DNA from: an uncultured Erysipelotrichaceae bacterium
GTDB taxonomy: Bacteria; Bacillota_I; Bacilli_A; RFN20; CAG-826
DNA length: 13,837 bases
Reading direction: 5' to 3'
Assembly (NCBI GenBank): GCA_946612405.1
Contig: CAMOEQ010000015.1
Coordinates: forward strand, 1 to 13,837
Part shown: positions 6,497 to 13,837 of the stretch, piece after piece
Position numbering within the stretch: the stretch's first letter is position 1
Layout of the letters: every line of letters starts with the position of its first letter
Position numbers and translations under genes: made by a program
The notes under the pieces: model-generated
Databases searched by the model: none
What the model was told of the DNA's origin: nothing
Seen by the model: only the letters and a program-made list of their open reading frames with translations

Positions 6497-7464
6497 GCTT
6501 TTAAATTTTTCTTAATTCTTTCAACAGAATTTGCTTTTGCAGAAGTATATGCAACATTAATTGATCCATAGAAAGATTCTTCATCGGCATTACCATGAGC
6601 TTTAACTGCAACTTTATTTACACCAACAAGGAGTGCTCCACCAACTCGTTTATAATTCATGATTTCAAGCATTCCTTTAATTCCTTTACGAGCAAATAAA
6701 TAACCGATTTTAGAAGATAGTGATGACTTAAATGCATCTTTCATTAATCCACCCATCATCTTAGCCATACCTTCACTTCCTTTAAGGAAGATATTTCCTG
6801 TAAAGCCATCCATAACAACAACGTCAGCTTTGCCAGTAAACACATCTCTAGCTTCCATGTAACCTTTGAAGTTTTCTTGTCCTTTTAATAAAGCATATGT
6901 TTCTTTAGATAGAGAATTACCTTTTCCTTCTTCAGTGCCATTACAAATTAAATAGACATTTGGATGTTCGGTATTATAGAAAGCTTGATAATAAGCTTCA
7001 CCGATTTTAGCAAATTGGAATAATTCATTTGCATTATTTTCAGTACTAGCTCCAACATCAAGTAAAACGACATATTTACCTTTGATTTTAGTTGGGAATT
7101 GAGTAATTAAAGCAGGGCGATCAACTCCATCAATCTTTTTAATGATCAAAGTGCATAAGGATAAAAATGCACCAGTAGAACCAGCTGATAAAACCGCATC
7201 GGCATTTTCGCTTAATGTAGCATTAACAGCTTTATAAACTGACGATTCTTTATCTCTCATCGCTTGCATAACCGAGCATTCCATAGGAACAACAGATGTC
7301 GATGAAACAATCTTGACCTTTTCTTTTAAAGGCTCAAGTGTCTTTTCATCGCCAACACAAATAAATTCGACATCGTCGTGATCATTTAAGAATTTGTTAA
7401 CAGCAGCAATGCTAGCAGAAGCACCATTATCGCCGCCCATCATATCTACAACAATTTTTACCAT
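6493..7464 (-). CDS. plsX: Phosphate acyltransferase PlsX
   Basis: 323 residues. The N-terminal motif KIVVDMMGGDNG, central SAGSTGAFLS and LLDVGAS, and VVMDGFTGN are diagnostic. PlsX interconverts acyl-ACP and acyl-phosphate; acyl-phosphate is the donor for PlsY in phosphatidic acid synthesis. It is the first gene of the plsX-rnc-ftsY-ylxM-ffh operon, with its own extended -10 promoter and GGAGA (7477-7473) eight bases before ATG. I see no obvious FapR-type operator in the promoter region and no fapR gene. With FakA encoded nearby, PlsX may mainly link imported fatty acids to ACP or to phospholipids (inference). Confidence 0.97.
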   Translation of the reverse strand: MVKIVVDMMGGDNGASASIAAVNKFLNDHDDVEFICVGDEKTLEPLKEKVKIVSSTSVVPMECSVMQAMRDKESSVYKAVNATLSENADAVLSAGSTGAFLSLCTLIIKKIDGVDRPALITQFPTKIKGKYVVLLDVGASTENNANELFQFAKIGEAYYQAFYNTEHPNVYLICNGTEEGKGNSLSKETYALLKGQENFKGYMEARDVFTGKADVVVMDGFTGNIFLKGSEGMAKMMGGLMKDAFKSSLSSKIGYLFARKGIKGMLEIMNYKRVGGALLVGVNKVAVKAHGNADEESFYGSINVAYTSAKANSVERIKKNLKA

Positions 7465-7483
7465 AATAAAAATCTCCGCGATA

Positions 7484-7513
7484 ATTGTAGCATGTAAATA
7501 ACTTATATCATAA
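7484..7513 (-). promoter_or_regulatory. Extended -10 promoter of the plsX-ffh operon
   Basis: On the minus strand TACAAT (7489-7484) is preceded by TG at -15/-14 (TGCTACAAT) and by TTATGA (7513-7508) at 18 bp. A short leader with GGAGA follows, leading to the plsX ATG at 7464. Confidence 0.65.
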
Positions 7514-7533
7514 GAAAAACAATAAATTGTTTG
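7514..7533 (-). terminator. Weak AT-rich terminator candidate after dagK
   Basis: AAACAAT (7517-7523) and ATTGTTT (7526-7532) are perfectly inverted around AA. On the minus strand a UUCUU stretch follows. The stem is AT-rich and the U-run impure, so read-through into plsX is likely. Confidence 0.4.
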
Positions 7534-7547
7534 TCTAAACTATATTT

Positions 7548-8399
7548 TTACTTTTTACAATATATAGAAATATGATTTGAAATTACGCTTATTAAAGCAT
7601 CACCTTGAGGACCTTTTTCACCATCGATATCCCAATAGTCATCAACATTTACTTCGATTTTAATTTTAGAGCCTTGATAATGTTTAACTCTCTTTCTAAA
7701 AAACAAGAAATTTAACAACGAATTAAAGATGCTTGGTCGAGATATAAAAACATCCATTTTACCATCGGTATTATCGCTTTTAGGATTAATTTTAAATCCT
7801 CCAACGTGGGTGGAATTCATAATTAAAACGAATGGGGTTTTATAATCATAACTCACTCCATCAATTTCAATTTTACCTTCAACTTTTATCCACTTAAAAA
7901 ATTTAGGAAAAGCACGAAAATAATAAGCTAGAGGACCAAATCTTTTCTTCTCTTTTTTGGTAGTAATTAATGGAATATCGGCGTAAGCTCCAATAGCAGC
8001 AGTAAATACAAAGTATTTATCATTTAGTTGACCAATATCAAACTGTCTTACTTTTTGACTAGATATTATTTTCAATGCTTTTTTAATATTTCTAGAAACA
8101 CCAAAATTTTTAGCAGCATCATTTACCGTACCAGTAGGAATTACTCCAAGAACTGGTCGAACTTTTTCATTAGCAATCGCATTAATTACCATGTTGAAAG
8201 TGCCGTCTCCTCCAGAAAATATAAGTGAATCATATTTACCACAAGCATCTTTAACAACTTGCATAAAATGTTCTGGAGAAAGCGATTCAACAACATCAAG
8301 ATTTAAAAATGTTTCTTTTAAAGAAGCGATGATCAAATCTTTCTTTTTGAATATCTCGCCTTTACCTGAAGTTTTATTATAAATAAAAAGTGCTTTCAT
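7548..8399 (-). CDS. dagK: DagK/YegS-family lipid kinase (probable diacylglycerol kinase)
   Basis: 283 residues. The catalytic nucleotide-binding motif FSGGDGTFNMV is at about 62-71, PTGTVNDAA at 88-96, and a DGE motif (259-261) comes near the C-terminus. These are the landmarks of the DagK/BmrU/YegS lipid kinases, which phosphorylate diacylglycerol or related lipids with ATP at the inner membrane face. Diacylglycerol kinase is the likeliest role in a Gram-positive, but substrate is inferred, so the symbol is tentative. ATG 8399 follows the recG stop by one base (TAATATG). An in-frame ATG at 8408 would add MSN and overlap recG. Neither has an SD, and the family N-terminus MKALFIYN favours 8399. 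Confidence 0.88.
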   Translation of the reverse strand: MKALFIYNKTSGKGEIFKKKDLIIASLKETFLNLDVVESLSPEHFMQVVKDACGKYDSLIFSGGDGTFNMVINAIANEKVRPVLGVIPTGTVNDAAKNFGVSRNIKKALKIISSQKVRQFDIGQLNDKYFVFTAAIGAYADIPLITTKKEKKRFGPLAYYFRAFPKFFKWIKVEGKIEIDGVSYDYKTPFVLIMNSTHVGGFKINPKSDNTDGKMDVFISRPSIFNSLLNFLFFRKRVKHYQGSKIKIEVNVDDYWDIDGEKGPQGDALISVISNHISIYCKK

Positions 8400-8400
8400 A

Positions 8401-10398
8401 TTAGACATTTGTAAAATTAGAATTATCGATTTCTTTTTGGGCCTTATTAATGATGCGTTTAAAGCCGACTTCACTCGAATTGTTCAAAATGAATTTAGCA
8501 TCATCTCTAGCAGCTTCAAACATTCTAAAATCATCAACAATGTTAACAAAAACGAAGTTAGCAATGCCAGATTGCTTTACTCCACCTAGTTCACCTGGCC
8601 CACGACGCTTCAAATCTTCTTCCGCAATATAAAAACCATCATTTGAATTAACTAAAACAGACAATTTTTCTAATTCTTCTTCATCAGTTGTATTTGTAAC
8701 TAATAAACAAGTGGCCTCATTTCCATCTCGACCAATACGCCCTCTTAATTGATGAAGAGAAGCGAGACCAAAATGAGTTGGATCATAAATAATCATTAAA
8801 TCAGCGTTAGGGACATCGATACCAACTTCGATGACACTTGTTGATATTAAAATTGGTGAATCTCCACTGATAAAATCTTGAAGTGCAAAATTCTTATCAT
8901 CTTGATCTAATTTTCCATGCAAAAGTGCCACTTTTCCTGGAAATTTAAGCAAATATTTAGCAAATAATTTCTCGACAGAAATCTGCTTTTCTTCACTTTC
9001 AATAATTAAAGGAGCAACGATAAAAATCCGTTTATTTTCAGCGATTGATTTTTGAATTCTCGCGAAGATTTTACTTTCGTCATCTTTAACAATTTTGGTT
9101 GTAATATTACGGGCTTTAAATGGAAAATCAGTTAATGTTGAAACATCTAAATCACCATATAAAGTTAAAGCTAATGTCCTTGGAATTGGAGTAGCGGACA
9201 TAAGTAATAAATCAGCATTCTCGCCTTTAGAAGTTAATAATAATCTTTGGTTAACGCCAAATTTATGTTGTTCATCAATAATAGCTAAACCTAAACAAAT
9301 ATAATTAATATCTTTTGAGAATAAAACATGAGTGCCAACAACGATATCTATTTCCCCATTCATTAAAGCTTTACGAATTAGTGATCTCTCTTTAATAGGC
9401 GTTGATCCCACTAATAAAGCTACTTTAAGGCCATATGGTGATAGTAGTTTTGAAAACGTTTTATAATGTTGTCTTGCTAAAGCATCAGTAGGTGCCATAA
9501 AAGCACCTTGCTCACCTCTAAGATAATTAGCATATAAAGCAATCATTGCAACAAGAGTCTTGCCTGTTCCAACATCGCCTTGAAGCAATCTATACATCAA
9601 ATTAGGTCTATTTAAATCTAACAAGATTTCGTTGATGGTTTCTCTTTGAGAATTAGTTAAGATAAATGGTAATTTAGAAATAAATTCACGAACTTTATCT
9701 TCATCAATTTCTTCTCTTTGACGATGAATTAATTCTTTGTTTTGATTTCTAATCATTTGCGTCTTTAATGAAAAGAGTAAACATTCTTCATATTTTAAAA
9801 CTCTAAGACCTTTGTAGACGTCTTTAAAATCTTTTGGGAAATGTGCTAAATATAGAGCGTTAATTTTCTTCTCTAAACGATATTTAGTAACAAAATAAGC
9901 AGGGATTTCATTATAGATATCGTAATCATTAATTTCTTTAAATGCCTTTTGGGCAAGTCTAGAAAATTCATGGTTATCTATGTCTTTAGGAAGAGAATAA
10001 ATTGGTTTAATAAAATTATCGTGTTTTTCACCTTTAATAATATTTATTAAATTAATCTTATTTTTCTTTAAATCATAATTGCCAATTAACGTGTAATATT
10101 CTTCATTATTTAGATTTTTAGATAAATACGGTCTATTCCACGCTTCAACGTAAAAAACGTTTCTATTTTTAGTAACAAACGAAAATTTGGTAACTGCCAT
10201 TTTTGAAAAGCGACTAGTTAAAGGAGTTCCAACAATCTTACCAATAAAAACGATTCTTTCTTTATCTTTTAATTCGTTTTCATGGGTTGGATGAAGATCC
10301 TCATATTTTCTAGGAAGATGTAAAATAATATCTTTCCATGAATAAATACCCATATTATATAAAGCTTGATTGATACGTGGAGATTTAGAGAATTTCAT
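8401..10398 (-). CDS. recG: ATP-dependent DNA helicase RecG
   Basis: 665 residues, full length. The N-terminal wedge/OB region (about 40-150) begins with the family pattern MGIYSWKDIILHLPRKYEDL. Helicase motifs follow: GDVGTGKT (274-281), MAPTDALARQH (301-311), DEQHKFGV (375-382; usually DEQHRFGV), SATPIPRTLA (401-410), STSVIEVGIDVP (519-530) and QLRGRIGRDG (550-559). The C-terminal part has DLKRRGPGELGG. RecG remodels stalled forks and recombination intermediates. There is no SD: a terminator-like hairpin and T-run end five bases before the ATG. It is followed immediately by dagK. Order after fakA matches Bacillus, minus the serine dehydratase genes. Confidence 0.97.
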   Translation of the reverse strand: MKFSKSPRINQALYNMGIYSWKDIILHLPRKYEDLHPTHENELKDKERIVFIGKIVGTPLTSRFSKMAVTKFSFVTKNRNVFYVEAWNRPYLSKNLNNEEYYTLIGNYDLKKNKINLINIIKGEKHDNFIKPIYSLPKDIDNHEFSRLAQKAFKEINDYDIYNEIPAYFVTKYRLEKKINALYLAHFPKDFKDVYKGLRVLKYEECLLFSLKTQMIRNQNKELIHRQREEIDEDKVREFISKLPFILTNSQRETINEILLDLNRPNLMYRLLQGDVGTGKTLVAMIALYANYLRGEQGAFMAPTDALARQHYKTFSKLLSPYGLKVALLVGSTPIKERSLIRKALMNGEIDIVVGTHVLFSKDINYICLGLAIIDEQHKFGVNQRLLLTSKGENADLLLMSATPIPRTLALTLYGDLDVSTLTDFPFKARNITTKIVKDDESKIFARIQKSIAENKRIFIVAPLIIESEEKQISVEKLFAKYLLKFPGKVALLHGKLDQDDKNFALQDFISGDSPILISTSVIEVGIDVPNADLMIIYDPTHFGLASLHQLRGRIGRDGNEATCLLVTNTTDEEELEKLSVLVNSNDGFYIAEEDLKRRGPGELGGVKQSGIANFVFVNIVDDFRMFEAARDDAKFILNNSSEVGFKRIINKAQKEIDNSNFTNV

Positions 10399-10403
10399 AT
10401 ATT

Positions 10404-10422
10404 AAAAAAGGCCAAAGGCCTT
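10404..10422 (-). terminator. Hairpin with U-run between fakA and recG
   Basis: On the minus strand AAGGCC (10422-10417), loop TTT and GGCCTT (10413-10408) are followed by further Ts to 10404. This is a standard small intrinsic terminator for fakA, but only five bases separate it from the recG ATG, with no intervening SD. It may be partial, letting some transcription into recG-dagK. Confidence 0.7.
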
Positions 10423-10426
10423 ATTT

Positions 10427-12079
10427 TTATTCAACGCCAACAATGTAACTATAGACAGGTTGATCGCCGCGTCTAATATCAAGTTCGGCATCAGGATATT
10501 TTTTAGATAATCTAGAAGAGATAGCTTTCATATCTTCTTCTTTAACATCTTCGCCAACTAAAATGGTGATTAAATAAGTATCAGATTTAACCATATGAGC
10601 TAATAATTTATATAAAGCTGCTAATGGTTTTTTCTCACAAGCAATAATCTTTTTATCAGAAATACCCATGAAATAATCTTTAGTAACAGCTACTCCATCA
10701 ATAACGGTATCTTTGATAGCATAAGTAACTGAACCAGATTTAACATGTTTAATGGCATCTTTCATATTCTTGATGTTTTCTTTATCAGAAAGATCTGGGG
10801 AGAATGAAGAAGCAGCCACAATACCTTGAGGAATAGTTTTAGTGGTAATGACATGAATTTTCATTTCATCCGCTAAAACATCACTGGCTTGTAAAGCAGC
10901 CATAATAATATTTGAATTATTTGGGAAAACAAATACCGATTTAGCATCTGTTTCGCGACAAGCTTTAACGATATCTTCGATAGATGGATTCATGGTTTGA
11001 CCACCGCTAACGATTTTATCGACGCCTAGATCAGTAAATAAATCATCGATTCCTTTACCGGCGGATATCGCAACCATACCGAAATCTTTAGATGGTTCTT
11101 TCTTAATTTCTTTAGCTCTAGGAGTTTCTGGTTTATCTACTAAATGAGTGTGTTGTTCAGTCATGTTTTCGATTTTAAGTTTAACAAATTCACCATATTC
11201 TTGAGCATAGCTCAAAACTTTACCTGGAGTTAAGACGTGAACGTGAACTTTTACGATATCTTCATCTCTAACAACAACTAAAGAATTACCTTGAGCAAGT
11301 AACCAATTTTTAAATCTAGTTTCATTAAATGGCTTTTTAGTAGAATCTGGGCCAAGACGCATAATAAATTCAGTACAATAACCAAATTCATCATCTTCTT
11401 TAAATGATGCTAAAGCAGATTTATCACTATCTTCATCAATTTCAACTTTCTTCTTTTCGATGAAATGACCTTTGATAGCTTCGTCCATACCAGTGATGAT
11501 AGCAACTAAACCAGCACCACCAGAGTCAACGACGCCAACTTCTTTTAAAACTGGAAGAAGTTCAGGAGTACGATCAAGAGAATTTTGAGCTTCTTGGAGG
11601 ATATAATCCATCGCCTTTTCTAAAGAAACATCATTCTTTTCAACATAAGCTGCTAAAGCAGTTGATGATTCTCTAATGACGGTTAAGATCGTGCCTTCAA
11701 CTGGTCTCATAACGGCTTTATAAGCAACGTTTGAGCCATTAACAAAAGCTTCGGCTAAATCTTTAGTTGTAATTCCAGATTTGCCTTTTAAAGAATCGGC
11801 AAAACCTCTAAAGATTTGAGATGTAATAACGCCAGAATTACCTCTAGCGCCCATAAGTAAGCCTTTAGAGAAACTTGAAGCAATTGTATAAACATCTTCA
11901 TCGATCTTATTAGCAATTTCTTTTGAACCACTTGCTAAAGTAAGATTCATGTTCATACCTGTATCACCATCAGGAACTGGGAAGACGTTTAAAGCATCAA
12001 TCTCTGGATAGTGATTGTATAAATTGTTAGCAGCAGATACTAGCATCTGCCTTAATGTTTGTCCATCTATGTTACGCAT
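10427..12079 (-). CDS. fakA: Fatty acid kinase catalytic subunit FakA (YloV, DAK2 domain)
   Basis: 550 residues. The N-terminal DhaL-type kinase domain (about 1-200) has NVFPVPDGDTGMNMNLTL (31-48) with metal-binding aspartates, and GARGNSGVI (77-85). The C-terminal half (about 330-550) matches the FakA middle/C-terminal region needed to act with FakB. FakA phosphorylates fatty acids bound to FakB (DegV family); the acyl-phosphate enters phospholipid synthesis through PlsY or PlsX. No fakB gene is in the window. ATG follows the yloU stop by one base (TAATATG), with AAGGA 12 bases upstream inside yloU. Neighbours yloU and recG match the Bacillus arrangement. Confidence 0.93.
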   Translation of the reverse strand: MRNIDGQTLRQMLVSAANNLYNHYPEIDALNVFPVPDGDTGMNMNLTLASGSKEIANKIDEDVYTIASSFSKGLLMGARGNSGVITSQIFRGFADSLKGKSGITTKDLAEAFVNGSNVAYKAVMRPVEGTILTVIRESSTALAAYVEKNDVSLEKAMDYILQEAQNSLDRTPELLPVLKEVGVVDSGGAGLVAIITGMDEAIKGHFIEKKKVEIDEDSDKSALASFKEDDEFGYCTEFIMRLGPDSTKKPFNETRFKNWLLAQGNSLVVVRDEDIVKVHVHVLTPGKVLSYAQEYGEFVKLKIENMTEQHTHLVDKPETPRAKEIKKEPSKDFGMVAISAGKGIDDLFTDLGVDKIVSGGQTMNPSIEDIVKACRETDAKSVFVFPNNSNIIMAALQASDVLADEMKIHVITTKTIPQGIVAASSFSPDLSDKENIKNMKDAIKHVKSGSVTYAIKDTVIDGVAVTKDYFMGISDKKIIACEKKPLAALYKLLAHMVKSDTYLITILVGEDVKEEDMKAISSRLSKKYPDAELDIRRGDQPVYSYIVGVE

Positions 12080-12080
12080 A

Positions 12081-12440
12081 TTAATTTATTTTCCTTAAAC
12101 TAACGGCATAAACATTTACTTTGTTAATTTTTAATTCAAATGTTTTTGAAGTTACATAACGAACTTTCTTTTGTACTTCAGATAAAACTTCAGTAACTTT
12201 AACTCCAGTGGAAATAACTAGATATAAAGAAATTGAAACTGAGGAACGTGTTTGTAATACACTAACACCTTTTGAATAATCATCTTTAGAAATGATTGCA
12301 TCAATTTTACCAATGATGCCACCTTTATTAGCAATACCAACAACACCATAGCATTCTAAAGCAGCATTCGCAACTACTGAAGCGATTGCTTTGGAAGTAA
12401 TGTTTATTTTCCCGTAGGTTGTTTTTTTATTTACTGACAT
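12081..12440 (-). CDS. yloU: Asp23/YloU family protein
   Basis: 119 residues of the Asp23 (alkaline shock protein 23) family. It begins with the typical YGKINITSKAIASVVANAALECYGVVGI, has a central VSISLYLVISTGVKV strand pair, and ends VNVYAVSLRKI. Family members are small cytosolic or membrane-associated proteins linked to envelope stress; biochemical activity is unknown. It is nearly always encoded directly before fakA/yloV in Bacillota, as here. A good promoter lies upstream, but the roughly 27-nt leader starts with a hairpin and shows no SD. The divergent rpmB common in Bacillus is absent. Confidence 0.9.
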   Translation of the reverse strand: MSVNKKTTYGKINITSKAIASVVANAALECYGVVGIANKGGIIGKIDAIISKDDYSKGVSVLQTRSSVSISLYLVISTGVKVTEVLSEVQKKVRYVTSKTFELKINKVNVYAVSLRKIN

Positions 12441-12449
12441 ATTAATTTT

Positions 12450-12467
12450 AAGATAACGAGTTATCTT
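12450..12467 (-). promoter_or_regulatory. Perfect inverted repeat at the predicted yloU transcription start
   Basis: AAGATAAC and GTTATCTT (8-bp arms, GA spacer) span the predicted +1 to +18 of the yloU-fakA transcript. It may be a 5' protective hairpin or an operator. Only nine bases (AAAATTAAT) separate it from the start codon. Confidence 0.5.
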
Positions 12468-12473
12468 GCAAAG

Positions 12474-12502
12474 AATATAACATATAAATATCTCAATTGC
12501 AA
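12474..12502 (-). promoter_or_regulatory. Promoter of yloU-fakA
   Basis: On the minus strand TTGCAA (12502-12497), a 17-bp spacer, TG extension and TATATT (12479-12474) are followed by a predicted start near 12467. It lies in the gap after the upstream gene. Confidence 0.7.
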
Positions 12503-12517
12503 AATATCGTTAATTAA

Positions 12518-13711
12518 CTATTTAGATAATAAATCTAAAATTTCTTGTTTATGATGACCTTTAAAAATGATTAAATGATTGCCATTTGGTGAGTCGATCA
12601 TACTTGCAATATCCTCGCAAAATGCAATTTTTAATTGAGTTCTGCAAAGATTTTGAAAATGAAGGTTGGCCATGATTTGACCTTCAAAAACTTCGAATTT
12701 ATCAAGTGAATTATTAACTTTGAAAATTGTAACTTTTGCTAAATTAAGCTCCCCTGCAATCCCAATTCCGAAGCCACTTTCAAAATGAGTATCAAACTTA
12801 TATGAAATGGTCATATCAAGTGGAATTGTACAATGCGCAAAATAGCCATATTTTTCTTTCTCATTAAGATAAGATGGATTCACTTGGAATGAAGATTGAT
12901 GGAAATGTTCTTTAATTAAAAACATCGTTAACATCGCAGGAATATCGCCTTCACATGTAGCGATATAGCCTTGTGAATTTAAAAGTGCTAAAGCTAGACA
13001 AGACGTATTATGATAAATTCCTAACAAATCAAAGCATCTCACTGTTAAGCCATTTAAATTATGTTTTTTAATAATAGAATAAAGTGCGCTATAAATTTTT
13101 AGGGCACCTTCTAAAGTCTTCTCATCAACTTTTTCATTTAATTTATTTTTAAAAACTATTGGATCAATAATATCTTTTGCCTTATCAATTTCTTCTTTAA
13201 ATTCATCAAATGAAATATCAATTAAATCGATACCTAATTTATCTTTAACTAATTTATAATCTACATCGCTAGAAATGAGCCAATTAGATGGTTTTCCAAC
13301 CACGCCTAAACGTTTATTATAATTATTTTTAAATGATGGTTTAAGAGAATAATTTAAAGCTTTTTTATCACTATTTCTGCCATTTAAGACATCTAAGATG
13401 TCTTCTTTAGTAGAGTGATACAAATTATAAGTTAGTTTTTTATTAGCTAAAAATGAAGCAATTTCTAAAGAAGCAGGTAAAGAATTATTCGCATTAGTCG
13501 CGATTAAATTATATGGCTCTTTATAAGATAGATATATTTCTTTAAATTCTTCTTCGGTACCACCTGATTCAATAAAGAAATATGTTTCTCCATCTTTAGA
13601 TATTTCATATTCTTTATTAAGTTCAGCTAAATATTGTCTTTTTTGTTCATCAAGTATTGAATAATTTGATGGAATTTTTGATCTAATAAATATTAAATTA
13701 ATCTTCTTCAT
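12518..13711 (-). CDS. L-fucose/L-arabinose isomerase-like protein, substrate unknown
   Basis: 397 residues. The C-terminal half resembles the fucose-isomerase-like family (COG2407 type). It has LTVRCFDLLG (222-231), then TSCLALALLNSQGYIATCEGDIPAMLTM (236-263), FAHCTIPLDM (291-300), HFESGFGIGIAGEL (309-321) and GNHLIIFKGHH (377-387). E254 of CEGDIP matches the acidic metal-ligand position expected in this fold. The N-terminal 210 residues are lysine/asparagine-rich and diverged. It may isomerise an aldose and ketose, or may have lost activity; no sugar kinase, transporter or aldolase gene is adjacent. ATG 13711 has no SD, and a TATAAT seven bases upstream suggests near-leaderless transcription. 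It ends in TAG, unlike its TAA/TGA neighbours. No clear terminator follows. Fold assignment moderate; function unproven. Confidence 0.65.
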   Translation of the reverse strand: MKKINLIFIRSKIPSNYSILDEQKRQYLAELNKEYEISKDGETYFFIESGGTEEEFKEIYLSYKEPYNLIATNANNSLPASLEIASFLANKKLTYNLYHSTKEDILDVLNGRNSDKKALNYSLKPSFKNNYNKRLGVVGKPSNWLISSDVDYKLVKDKLGIDLIDISFDEFKEEIDKAKDIIDPIVFKNKLNEKVDEKTLEGALKIYSALYSIIKKHNLNGLTVRCFDLLGIYHNTSCLALALLNSQGYIATCEGDIPAMLTMFLIKEHFHQSSFQVNPSYLNEKEKYGYFAHCTIPLDMTISYKFDTHFESGFGIGIAGELNLAKVTIFKVNNSLDKFEVFEGQIMANLHFQNLCRTQLKIAFCEDIASMIDSPNGNHLIIFKGHHKQEILDLLSK

Positions 13712-13718
13712 ATATTCA

Positions 13719-13724
13719 ATTATA
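13719..13724 (-). promoter_or_regulatory. Possible -10 box of the isomerase-like gene
   Basis: A perfect TATAAT on the minus strand ends eight bases before the ATG. The -35 (TTTTTA at 17 bp) is poor. If used, the mRNA would be leaderless or nearly so; otherwise the gene depends on read-through from the 5S rRNA unit. Confidence 0.3.
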
Positions 13725-13753
13725 AATAATAATTATCCGCTTAAAAAGAAAAA

Positions 13754-13837
13754 GCCCAGCAGCTCGCTATTCTCCCCGATAATCGGATACCTTCGCCACT
13801 ACGGTGCTTAACTTCTGTGTTCGGGATGGGAACAGGT
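13754..13837 (-). rRNA. rrf: 5S ribosomal RNA (3' part; 5' end outside window)
   Basis: The minus strand contains the universal 5S core: TTCCCATCCCGAACACAGAAGTT, then AAGCACC, the GGTATCCGATTATCGGGGAGA hairpin region, and the 3' end TGCTGGGC. About 84 nt of roughly 115 nt are present. The T-rich stretch just beyond the 3' end (13753-13741) may take part in termination. It probably ends an rRNA operon lying to the right. Confidence 0.95.

Noticed and set aside
7465..7547. FapR operator in front of plsX
   Set aside because: No recognisable FapR-like palindrome is seen; the only inverted repeat looks like an AT-rich terminator for dagK.
13386..13404. 19-bp near-perfect palindrome AAGACATCT-A-AGATGTCTT inside the isomerase-like gene
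   Set aside because: No T-run, promoter or second copy accompanies it, and it encodes ordinary residues (EDILDVL), so it is likely chance.
3193..13711. Horizontal transfer, prophage or IS insertion
   Set aside because: No integrase, transposase, terminal repeats or tRNA attachment site is seen; genes are core functions in a largely conserved order.
1..13837. Mycoplasma-type genetic code (TGA = Trp)
   Set aside because: rimM, ylxM and plsX end naturally at TGA, with overlaps to the next genes, and Trp is TGG.

Overview
The window is AT-rich, with compact housekeeping genes and a standard genetic code. TGA is a real stop for rimM, ylxM and plsX, and tryptophan is encoded by TGG, so Mycoplasma/Spiroplasma-type code 4 is excluded. 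Protein families and gene order are those of Bacillota (Bacilli). I infer a reduced or host-associated lineage, such as an Acholeplasma/Izemoplasma/RF39-like or Erysipelotrichales-like bacterium. The sequence alone does not settle the genus.

Left part (1-2232): rplS (L19, incomplete) runs leftward from a promoter back to back with a rightward operon, rpsP-khpA-rimM-trmD. That operon has a near-consensus promoter, overlapping or touching genes, and an intrinsic terminator after trmD. In most bacteria rplS is the last gene of this operon; here it has been moved in front and inverted. A terminator-like hairpin lies inside the rimM coding sequence.

Middle (2233-3194): a stand-alone rightward gene encodes an unusual membrane-anchored XRE-type regulator: HTH, beta-repeat linker, four membrane segments, and a poly-aspartate tail encoded by (GAT)7. 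It ends at a bidirectional terminator shared with the leftward ffh operon.

Right part (13711 to 3193, all leftward): a fucose/arabinose-isomerase-like protein of unknown substrate; yloU (Asp23 family)-fakA; a terminator-like hairpin; recG-dagK; then plsX-rnc-ftsY-ylxM-ffh from its own extended -10 promoter. A partial 5S rRNA on the same strand closes the window. The order resembles the Bacillus yloU-yloV-recG-plsX-rnc-ftsY-ylxM-ffh region. However, no fapR, fabD, fabG or acpP lies between plsX and rnc, and no smc lies between rnc and ftsY.

How the genes work together: Ffh, FtsY and YlxM form the co-translational targeting module. S16, L19, RimM, TrmD, KhpA, RNase III and 5S rRNA serve ribosome and RNA biogenesis. 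FakA, PlsX and DagK are phospholipid enzymes, and their grouping without de novo fatty-acid-synthesis genes fits reliance on exogenous fatty acids (inference). No phage, IS element, CRISPR array or tRNA was seen. Most of the window is conserved core genome; the less ordinary parts are the XRE membrane protein, the isomerase-like protein, the rimM-internal hairpin, the +1 hairpins and the repeated TAATATG gene junctions.
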